Assembly (NCBI GenBank): GCA_945874815.1
Contig: CAMCIE010000127.1
Location: forward strand, 1 to 5,213
Origin: an uncultured Bacteroidales bacterium
GTDB lineage: Bacteria > Bacteroidota > Bacteroidia > Bacteroidales > UBA932
DNA length: 5,213 nt
Reading direction: 5' to 3'
Positions 1 through 5,213 of the stretch are shown in pieces. The notes below the pieces were generated by a model. It had not been told where the DNA came from and searched no databases. It worked only from the letters and a program-made list of their open reading frames with translations. The stretch's first letter is position 1. Every line of letters starts with the position of its first letter. The position numbers and the translations under genes are program-made.

Positions 1-1
1 G

Positions 2-1045
2 GATATTTCTGGACATACGATTCTGACAATGATGGCCATGGTCGAAAATGCCGGGCATATTTCAATTGTGACACATGTGAAACCTGATGGAGATGCGATG
101 GGCAGTTCGCTTGGTTTATACAGATTCCTCCGAAGGAATGTGGAGGCCAGGGTTGCCATCGTCCTGCCGAGCGAATGTCCCCGGAACCTTGCATTCATGG
201 TACAGGAAGATGAAGTTTCAGACATACTGGTACATTCAGCCGGTGACAATCGCGCTGAGCAGGCTCTCATGGAGAGTGACCTGATCTTCTGTCTCGATTT
301 CAATTCTTGCCACAGAACAGAAGGTTTGCAGAATGCGCTTCAGGAAAGTCAGGCGGCAAAGATTCTGATTGACCACCACCTGAATCCTGACGAATCAATG
401 TTCGACCTTGTATTCTCCGAGACAGAAATATCCTCGACATCCGAACTGCTCTATTACATCCTGGTCAGGACTCCGTATATCGCAGGCGAGGCCTCACGGC
501 TCGGGCTTCCATGCGCTTCGGCAATATACACCGGCATGACGACGGACACGAACAATTTCAACAATTCCACTTACCCTTCCACTCTTGTAATGGCATCCGA
601 ATTGATTGCATGCGGCGTGGACAGGGACATAATAATAGAAAAAGTGATGCACAGCTACAGGGAGAACAGGATGAGGCTGCTTGGGACATTGCTCAAGGAC
701 AACATGGTGGTAATTCCGGAAGGCGGTGCATGTATTGTGCTGGACAAGAAGACCTTGCAGAAATATGACATCGTGGAGGGAGATACTGAAGGGTTTGTAA
801 ATATCCCGCTGGACATAGCAGATGTCAGGATGAGCATCTTTGTTAAGGAAGAAGATGACAAGGCAAGGGTGTCGATAAGGTCGAAAAAAGGGACTTCGGC
901 CAACAGATGCGCTACAACCTTCTTCCATGGAGGAGGACATGAGAATGCCTCGGGCGGAAAGATTATCTTCCCTGAAGATATAAAGGACATTTCCATGGCA
1001 AAGGATTATGTTCTCGGAATTATGAAATCGTTCCTTAACGAATAA
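2..1045 (+). CDS. nrnA: DHH/DHHA1 family phosphoesterase, NrnA-type oligoribonuclease/pAp phosphatase (5' end outside window)
   Basis: Predicted cytoplasmic Mn-dependent phosphoesterase that degrades 2-5 nt RNA fragments and, in many homologues, dephosphorylates pAp. Residues are counted from the ATG at 29. Seen: motif I THVKPDGDAMGSS (15-27) with metal ligands H16, D20 and D22; D90 in CLDFNS; the signature IDHH (114-117); TGMTTDTNNF (168-177) with D173; and the C-terminal DHHA1 substrate-binding motif GGGHENASGG (301-310). All expected catalytic acids and histidines are present. The frame is open to the left edge without a stop: nine further codons (DISGHTILT) precede the first ATG. Family members usually have a short helix before motif I, so the true start probably lies just outside the window, although the ATG at 29, 32 or 38 cannot be excluded. 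It stops at TAA, 11 bp before the ATG of the next gene, suggesting co-transcription. The family call is sure; the exact substrate (nanoRNA versus pAp) is inferred. Confidence 0.9.
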   Translation, partial: DISGHTILTMMAMVENAGHISIVTHVKPDGDAMGSSLGLYRFLRRNVEARVAIVLPSECPRNLAFMVQEDEVSDILVHSAGDNRAEQALMESDLIFCLDFNSCHRTEGLQNALQESQAAKILIDHHLNPDESMFDLVFSETEISSTSELLYYILVRTPYIAGEASRLGLPCASAIYTGMTTDTNNFNNSTYPSTLVMASELIACGVDRDIIIEKVMHSYRENRMRLLGTLLKDNMVVIPEGGACIVLDKKTLQKYDIVEGDTEGFVNIPLDIADVRMSIFVKEEDDKARVSIRSKKGTSANRCATTFFHGGGHENASGGKIIFPEDIKDISMAKDYVLGIMKSFLNE

Positions 1046-1056
1046 AAACATTGACA

Positions 1057-1608
1057 ATGAAACTCAAGAACATAATAACTTTTGCAATCGTCGTTTTCTC
1101 AATGCTGTCTTTAAGTTCATGCGTAAAGCAGAAACTCGAACAGACCTATTCAAAACAGGAAAGCACGATAGACAAATATATCAAATCAGCATTGTCCTCA
1201 TCAGAGGAAGCGACTGTCACATACAACAACGGGTCGAGCAGACTCACAAGAAAACAAGGCGAGGGTGAAGAGCTCAAAGTCAACGGGACTGTTTCATTCT
1301 ACTATGCCGGATACGTTTTCTCCGGCAGCATTTCAAAGGACAATCTGTTCTGCACGAACCATCAGGAGACTGCCTCGGATGCTAAATGGGAACTTACGGA
1401 CAAGGAGTACGACATTCTGACCGTACACCTGAATGAAAGCGGATTCATTGAAGGATTGAGGAACGGTCTTGTCGGCGTAAAAGCCGGAGAGGAATGTGAA
1501 ATCCTGTTTTCGGGCAAATATGGTTTTGGGAACAAACCTTTTGGCACAATTCCTGCAAATTCCGCCTTGCTCTACAAAATCTGGGTTGAAAGCATATCCA
1601 ATGACTGA
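1057..1608 (+). CDS. FKBP-type peptidyl-prolyl cis-trans isomerase, small lipoprotein
   Basis: A 183-residue predicted lipoprotein that would catalyse or assist prolyl isomerisation of envelope proteins. Seen: a basic start (MKLKN), a hydrophobic stretch at 6-19 and a lipobox LSSC with the acylated cysteine at C22, then a polar linker to about residue 70. One FKBP domain spans about 72-180: VSFYYAG (79-85, Y83 matching FKBP12 Y26), GFIEGLRNG (129-137, I131 matching I56), KYGFGN (154-159) and TIPANSALLYKIWVE (164-178). It is divergent: the FKBP12 F36-D37 pair reads F98-C99, W59 is L134, Y82 is probably F157 and F99 is Y173, so activity may be low or chaperone-like. The segment between the FD position and the I56 position is about 13 residues longer than in FKBP12. 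No acidic export signal follows C22, so periplasm-facing anchoring is more likely than surface display (inference). The ATG at 1057 is preferred over an in-frame TTG at 1051 because it gives a normal signal peptide. Probably co-transcribed with nrnA. Confidence 0.86.
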   Translation: MKLKNIITFAIVVFSMLSLSSCVKQKLEQTYSKQESTIDKYIKSALSSSEEATVTYNNGSSRLTRKQGEGEELKVNGTVSFYYAGYVFSGSISKDNLFCTNHQETASDAKWELTDKEYDILTVHLNESGFIEGLRNGLVGVKAGEECEILFSGKYGFGNKPFGTIPANSALLYKIWVESISND

Positions 1609-1616
1609 GTTTTTTG

Positions 1617-1624
1617 TATCTTTG
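1617..1624 (+). promoter_or_regulatory. Candidate Bacteroidetes-type -7 promoter element (TATCTTTG)
   Basis: TATCTTTG matches the Bacteroidetes -7 consensus TAnnTTTG exactly. It lies in the 47-bp gap between the two FKBP genes, within a T-rich stretch, 31 bp before the ATG at 1656. Transcription would begin at about 1630, giving a leader of roughly 25 nt. No TTTG -33 box is visible at the usual 19-21 bp spacing; the nearest TTG, at 1586-1588, is too far away. The match is seen; promoter function is inferred. Confidence 0.5.
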
Positions 1625-1655
1625 CAACTTTGTTGAACCGATTTTATAATAAATA

Positions 1656-2684
1656 ATGAAGCATTTTTTCTATCACATCGCCATGATTGCTGTCGTTGTT
1701 GCAGTCAGCGGATGTGCAAAAACAGCCAAACAAGGTCCGAATGAGGCAAATATCAGGTATTTCAAAGCTTGGGCTGAAGTCAATTATCCGAATGCACAGA
1801 CCACACCTTTCGGCAGCATAATCATCGAAAAGGAAGACGGAAATGGCAAAAAGATTGAAGGTGACGGATATCTCTATGCCGATTACATCGTAACCGACCT
1901 GAAGGGTAACGTCACTTCTTCCACTGATGAAGAAACTGCCAGGAAACTCGGCGCTTACCAGAAAACATACTATTATGGTCCTCAGATCATCAACATGTAT
2001 GCAGGCACCGTATATAAAGGAGTGGCGGAAGCTCTCGAAGACATGCATGTCGGAGGCCATCTGAAGGTTGCCATTCCGGGATGGCTGATGACAAACGAAG
2101 ACTACGACACGGCCGAGCAGTATGAAAACAGAGAGGCTGACAGCGACGAGTGCATCTATGAGTTCAGAATCAAGGATTTCGTTGAAGACGTGATTCAATG
2201 GCAGGTTGACAGTATCGGAGCATATTTCAATTCTCACAAGGATGTTTTTGGAGGAATGACCGTAGCTGACACCGTGAAGAACTTCACCGGAATGTATTAC
2301 AAGCAACTGAAAGCTCCCGTTGATACCACTTCCTTCAAGGCTGACACCACCGTTTACATCAATTATATAGGAAGGCTTCTGAATGGCAAGGTGTTCGACA
2401 CCAATATAGAAAGGGTTGCAAAAGACAATGACCTGTATTCATCCACAAGGGATTATACACCAGCAAAAATCTCATGGGGCGACTCATATTCTGACATTCA
2501 GATGGATGGTTCTTCAATCATCACGGGATTTGCCCTCACGTTGTGGAACATGAGACCTATGGAAAAAGGTATCGGAATATTTACGTCCCCTTATGGATAC
2601 AATACTTCCGGAAGTGGTGGCAGCATACCCGGATATTCACCACTGTTGTTTGAAATAGAATTAGTTGAAGAACCTGAAGATTAA
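1656..2684 (+). CDS. FKBP-type peptidyl-prolyl cis-trans isomerase lipoprotein with degenerate N-terminal FKBP-like half
   Basis: A 342-residue predicted lipoprotein, probably an envelope foldase or chaperone. Seen: signal peptide 1-19 with lipobox VSGC (acylated C20), then a linker. The C-terminal FKBP domain (about 228-338) carries VYINYIGRLLNGKVFDTN (233-250; Y237, F247 and D248 match FKBP12 Y26, F36 and D37), SIITGFALTL (287-296; I288 and I289 match V55 and I56, F292 replaces W59), SPYGYN (311-316), GGSIPGYSPLLFEIELVE (321-338; F332 matches F99). Most ligand-pocket residues are kept. The loop between FD and the II pair is about 22 residues longer than in FKBP12. The N-terminal half (about 70-178) has a similar order of elements, with YADYIVTD (74-81), VYKGVAEALEDMHVGGHLKVAIPGW (within 119-143) and YEFRIKDFVED (168-178), but no FD pair or closing GGSIP motif, suggesting a decayed second FKBP fold (inference). 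The ATG follows a candidate promoter, and the exporter gene begins 2 bp after the TAA. Confidence 0.85.
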   Translation: MKHFFYHIAMIAVVVAVSGCAKTAKQGPNEANIRYFKAWAEVNYPNAQTTPFGSIIIEKEDGNGKKIEGDGYLYADYIVTDLKGNVTSSTDEETARKLGAYQKTYYYGPQIINMYAGTVYKGVAEALEDMHVGGHLKVAIPGWLMTNEDYDTAEQYENREADSDECIYEFRIKDFVEDVIQWQVDSIGAYFNSHKDVFGGMTVADTVKNFTGMYYKQLKAPVDTTSFKADTTVYINYIGRLLNGKVFDTNIERVAKDNDLYSSTRDYTPAKISWGDSYSDIQMDGSSIITGFALTLWNMRPMEKGIGIFTSPYGYNTSGSGGSIPGYSPLLFEIELVEEPED

Positions 2685-2686
2685 GC

Positions 2687-4075
2687 ATGACAAAAGTCAA
2701 TTCTGCACCTGTTGAACTTGGCACTGAAAGTATTGGAAAACTTCTGAAGCAATATGCTTTGCCTGCGATCATCGCACAGACGGCATCATCTCTTTACAAT
2801 ATGGTTGACAGCATTTTCATTGGCCACGGAGTAGGTCCTCTGGCCATATCCGGTCTTGCTGTCACTTTTCCTCTGATGAACCTTTCCACGGCATTCGGAA
2901 CTTTGGTCGGACTTGGAGGAGCTACCATGATGTCAGTCCTCCTGGGACAAAACAATTACAAGGCAGCGGACAAGGTACTGGGCAACGTACTGACGCTGAA
3001 TACGGCCATAAGCCTCATTTTCATGGCTGTGGCACTTATTTTCATCGATCCTATACTCTATTTCTTCGGCGCGAGCGAGAATACTCTCCCGTTTGCGAAG
3101 GAATATATGACCATCATTCTGCTTGGTAATACCATAACTCACTTGTATTTTGGTCTGAACAATCTGATGAGGTCTTCTGGAAATCCGAAAAAGGCAATGG
3201 GTCTGACTATATTCACAGTGCTTTTCAACACTGCACTCGACCCGATATTCATTTTCGTCCTGGACATGGGCATCAAGGGTGCAGCCTGGGCTACAGTCAT
3301 CTCCCAGACCCTTGCATTGATGGTGGTCATGCACCATTTCAGCAACAAGACCAGGATTCCGCATTTCGAAAGAGGCTTCTTCAGATTTGACCTCCGAATT
3401 GCAAAAGATTCATTGTCAATCGGTTTCGGTCCATTCCTGATGAATGCTGCAGCTTGTCTCGTTACGCTTTTCATCAACCAGCAGCTCCGCAAATACAGCG
3501 GTGACCTCGGCATCGGATCTTACGGAATATGCAACAGGCTCACTTTCATGTTCGTGATGATATGTATCGGATTCAATCAGGGAATGCAGCCTATTGCAGG
3601 TTACAACTACGGAGCGAGGAAATATTCAAGGGTTAAAGAGGTGTTCAAGATTACAGCCATCATGGCCACAATCGTCACCACTGCTTGCGCTGCCATAAGT
3701 GTATTCATGCCAAGGCTTGCCGCAAGCATATTCACCAGCGACCCTGAGCTGCTCGACATGGCATCGGGGAGCCTCAGGATCATGAACCTTTCCTTCCTTC
3801 TGGTCGGCTTCCAGATGATATCGACAAACCTCTTCCAATGTCTCGGAATGGTGAACAAGTCAATCATCCTTTCACTGTCGAGACAGATTCTGATTCTGCT
3901 TCCTCTTTTGTATCTGCTACCTCTGAAGTTTGGAAGCAAAGGAATCTGGATGAGTTTCCCTATTTCGGACTTTCTCGCATTCATCCTGACCGCAATCCTG
4001 CTCATCAGGCTTTTCAGGAAGCTCGGTTCGCTGAAAGACGGGGATGATCCGGCAATCCTCGGAAGTAAACTTTAG
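2687..4075 (+). CDS. MATE family efflux transporter (MepA/DinF-like)
   Basis: Complete 462-residue inner-membrane exporter of the multidrug and toxic compound extrusion family, using a Na+ or H+ gradient to export cationic or aromatic compounds in characterised relatives. Length fits the usual 440-470. Seen: an N-terminal amphipathic helix GKLLKQYALPAIIAQ (17-31), then about twelve hydrophobic segments in two six-helix halves. Family motifs are DSIFIGHGVGPLAISGLAV (41-59) and GLGGATMMSVLLGQ (75-88) in the first half, MRSSGNPKKA (161-170), DPIFIFVLDMGIKGAAWATV (185-204), and GFNQGMQPIAGYNYGA (295-310) in the second half. The tail (441-462) is basic then acidic and cytoplasmic. D41 in helix 1 is a candidate coupling residue by position only. 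The ATG lies 2 bp after the preceding stop, so translation is probably coupled to the FKBP lipoprotein. The gene ends in TAG, showing that amber is used as a normal stop here. The substrate cannot be read from sequence. Confidence 0.95.
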   Translation: MTKVNSAPVELGTESIGKLLKQYALPAIIAQTASSLYNMVDSIFIGHGVGPLAISGLAVTFPLMNLSTAFGTLVGLGGATMMSVLLGQNNYKAADKVLGNVLTLNTAISLIFMAVALIFIDPILYFFGASENTLPFAKEYMTIILLGNTITHLYFGLNNLMRSSGNPKKAMGLTIFTVLFNTALDPIFIFVLDMGIKGAAWATVISQTLALMVVMHHFSNKTRIPHFERGFFRFDLRIAKDSLSIGFGPFLMNAAACLVTLFINQQLRKYSGDLGIGSYGICNRLTFMFVMICIGFNQGMQPIAGYNYGARKYSRVKEVFKITAIMATIVTTACAAISVFMPRLAASIFTSDPELLDMASGSLRIMNLSFLLVGFQMISTNLFQCLGMVNKSIILSLSRQILILLPLLYLLPLKFGSKGIWMSFPISDFLAFILTAILLIRLFRKLGSLKDGDDPAILGSKL

Positions 4076-4104
4076 ACACTGACAAGAAAGAAACCTATAA
4101 ATAT

Positions 4105-4704
4105 ATGAAACATATAGTAATAAATATAGGAAGGCAGTTCGGCTGCGGCGGTCTTGAAGTCGCCAGAGTATTGGGACAGAAACTCGGAATACCGGTGTAT
4201 GACAACGAACTCATTACCAAGGCTGCCCAGGACAGCGGTTTCAGCGCTGCCCTTTTCAAGGAGTCTGACGAGACCCGGACTTCATTCTCTTTCAGGAACT
4301 GGTTCGGAGGCAATTCTGCAAATGACTATACAAGCCAGGGAGGACTTTTCAAGATACAGAGTGAGGCCATCAAGTCGATAGCGGAACAGGGTTCTGCTAT
4401 TATCGTGGGAAGATGCGCCGACTACATTCTCCGTGAGAACAAGAACACCCTGAATGTGTTTCTGACTGCATCCGAAGAGTCCAGAATTGAAAGAATCAGC
4501 CGCAGAGAGGGCATCAGCAAGGAAAAAGCGGAAGAGATGCTCGAGAAAAAAGACAAGGAAAGAGCTGACTACTACAACTATTACACTTTCGGGAACTGGG
4601 GCGTTGCCTCCACTTATGACCTTTGCCTGGATTCTTCAAAGATAGGAATCGAGGGCACTGCTGATTTCATCATAGATTTTGCCCGCAGAGCAAATCTGCT
4701 TTAA
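4105..4704 (+). CDS. Cytidylate kinase-like family protein
   Basis: A 199-residue soluble protein of the cytidylate-kinase-like family (Cytidylate_kin2 type), a P-loop NTPase-fold group distinct from housekeeping Cmk. Seen: IVINIGRQFGCGG (4-16) in the place of the P-loop; VYDNELI (31-37), typical of the family; SAIIVGRCADYIL (97-109); the basic lid-like stretch ESRIERISRREGISKEKAEE (125-144); DKERADYYNYYTFGNWG (150-166); and YDLCLDSSKIGIEGTADFI (171-189). The classical GxxGxGK[ST] Walker A lysine is missing: the loop reads G-R-Q-F-G-C-G-G. This is the usual state in this family, whose true substrate is not well established, so nucleotide monophosphate kinase activity is only inferred. The ATG lies 29 bp after the exporter's stop with an A/T-rich leader and no promoter-like element, so read-through from the exporter is likely. 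The stop is 15 bp before the serine hydrolase gene. Confidence 0.88.
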   Translation: MKHIVINIGRQFGCGGLEVARVLGQKLGIPVYDNELITKAAQDSGFSAALFKESDETRTSFSFRNWFGGNSANDYTSQGGLFKIQSEAIKSIAEQGSAIIVGRCADYILRENKNTLNVFLTASEESRIERISRREGISKEKAEEMLEKKDKERADYYNYYTFGNWGVASTYDLCLDSSKIGIEGTADFIIDFARRANLL

Positions 4705-4719
4705 GAGATATATTAAGAA

Positions 4720-5190
4720 ATGGGAAGGAAGAAGAAGAAGACTGGCAAATCAATATTACTTTTCACTGTCATCGCATTGACTGCGGTGACAGTTTTTGTG
4801 GTATCATGGACCAGAAGACATGACATTGAGAATTATCCTGAAAACGAACCGGTAAGGCTGGTCAGGTTGAATGATACCATCACCAATGAAATGTCAGACC
4901 TTCCTGAACTTGCCTCCATAGACAGAAAGGTGGAGTCATATATGAGAAAATGGGCAATAAAGGGAGCTTCCCTCGCAATCATGCGCAATGATTCCCTGGT
5001 CTTTGCCAAAGGTTACGGATGGGCGGATGAGGAAAAAGGTGTGAAGATGCACCCTGGCAACATCCTCAGGATGGCCTCCGTGTCCAAGCTCATCACCGCG
5101 ACGGGCATAATGAGACTGCAGGACATGGGAAAACTCTCGATCAAGGACACCGTTTTCGGCCCTGCCGGCATCCTGAACGACAGCCTCTAG
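4720..5190 (+). CDS. Serine hydrolase (class C beta-lactamase/penicillin-binding type), N-terminal part ended by an apparent premature TAG
   Basis: N-terminal 156 residues of a beta-lactamase-related serine hydrolase, a fold shared by class C beta-lactamases, DD-peptidases and esterases; full members usually run 350-450 residues. Seen: a very basic start (MGRKKKKTGK), one hydrophobic segment at about 11-29 that fits an N-terminal membrane anchor with the domain outside the cytoplasm, a linker to about 62, then the domain start IDRKVESYMRKWAIKGASLA (67-86), FAKGYGWAD (95-103) and the catalytic SxxK motif S120-V-S-K123 in RMASVSKLITATG. The YxN and HxG/KTG motifs lie further on in the family and are absent here. 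The TAG at 5188 follows GILNDSL, where relatives normally carry a tyrosine and continue; the codons after it remain open to the window edge. The product as read would be inactive, so this is a pseudogene, a sequence error or a real allele. It starts 15 bp after the kinase-like gene, probably in the same operon. Confidence 0.8.
   Translation: MGRKKKKTGKSILLFTVIALTAVTVFVVSWTRRHDIENYPENEPVRLVRLNDTITNEMSDLPELASIDRKVESYMRKWAIKGASLAIMRNDSLVFAKGYGWADEEKGVKMHPGNILRMASVSKLITATGIMRLQDMGKLSIKDTVFGPAGILNDSL
4728..4741 (+). repeat. Short GAA trinucleotide run encoding part of the lysine tract
   Basis: Four GAA units plus GA lie at the very start of the serine hydrolase gene and encode part of its KKKK tract. 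Loss or gain of whole units would change only the number of lysines in the cytoplasmic tail before the membrane segment. The repeat is short and probably just reflects the lysine codons. Confidence 0.4.
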
Positions 5191-5213
5191 ATCAAGGCCA
5201 TCCTATATAAGAA
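5191..5213 (+). other. Open reading continuation after the TAG, probable remainder of the serine hydrolase
   Basis: The same frame continues past the TAG as I-K-A-I-L-Y-K with no further stop to the window edge. Relatives of this family often carry a tyrosine followed by a segment of the type xxAIxDK at this place, so the residues resemble a decayed or misread continuation. The stretch is too short to prove it. Confidence 0.35.

Noticed and set aside
1051..1056. In-frame TTG start two codons before the ATG of the first FKBP lipoprotein
   Set aside because: The ATG at 1057 gives a standard lipoprotein signal peptide (MKLKN start), and the TTG adds nothing with visible support.
494..1057. Long open frame on the minus strand opposite nrnA
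   Set aside because: It lies wholly antisense to a gene with clear DHH/DHHA1 motifs, and its translation shows no recognisable domain. The same applies to the minus-strand frames opposite the FKBP and MATE genes.
1609..1616. T-run after the first FKBP stop, considered as an intrinsic terminator
   Set aside because: No GC-rich stem precedes the T-run; it fits better as the T-rich upstream part of the promoter-like region.
1625..1635. Small perfect inverted repeat CAAC-TTT-GTTG near the predicted transcription start
   Set aside because: A 4-bp stem with a 3-nt loop is expected by chance and has no supporting context.
5188..5190. Amber codon reassignment (TAG read as an amino acid)
   Set aside because: The MATE gene ends at TAG (4073-4075) after a full-length product, so TAG works as a normal stop in this genome.
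1..5213. Defence system, mobile element, CRISPR array or RNA gene
   Set aside because: No transposase, integrase, spaced direct repeats, tRNA-like fold or rRNA signature was seen; all substantial coding frames belong to known housekeeping or envelope families.

Overview
The window looks like an ordinary chromosomal stretch from a member of the Bacteroidota, most likely the order Bacteroidales. The evidence is: two small lipoproteins of FKBP type following an NrnA-like DHH phosphoesterase; a promoter-like TAnnTTTG element with the Bacteroidetes -7 consensus; no clear Shine-Dalgarno sequences before the starts but A/T-rich leaders; moderate GC content; and a MATE transporter followed by a cytidylate-kinase-like protein. 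This is inference from family knowledge. No genus can be fixed from the sequence alone.

Layout: all six genes are on the + strand and almost every base is coding. (1) 2-1045, DHH/DHHA1 phosphoesterase of the NrnA type, open at the left edge. (2) 1057-1608, a short lipoprotein with one FKBP-type peptidyl-prolyl isomerase domain. (3) 1656-2684, a longer lipoprotein with one recognisable C-terminal FKBP domain and a degenerate FKBP-like N-terminal half, preceded by a candidate promoter at 1617-1624. (4) 2687-4075, a complete 12-helix MATE-family exporter starting 2 bp after the previous stop. (5) 4105-4704, a cytidylate-kinase-like protein. (6) 4720-5190, the N-terminal part of a membrane-anchored class C beta-lactamase-like serine hydrolase, ended by a TAG codon soon after the catalytic SxxK motif. 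No gap between genes exceeds 50 bases. I see no tRNA, rRNA, CRISPR array, insertion sequence or convincing terminator.

Together the genes suggest one or two co-transcribed groups. NrnA (nanoRNA and pAp turnover, cytoplasm) and the first FKBP lipoprotein form the end of one group. The second FKBP lipoprotein probably has its own start and is tightly coupled to the exporter, the kinase-like protein and the serine hydrolase. The FKBP lipoproteins would act on protein folding in the cell envelope, the MATE protein in export across the inner membrane, and the hydrolase on the periplasmic side. No single shared pathway is obvious.

I did not find a convincing new system. The points most worth a second look are the apparent nonsense codon in the serine hydrolase near the right edge, the paired divergent FKBP lipoproteins, and the exporter/kinase-like gene pair.
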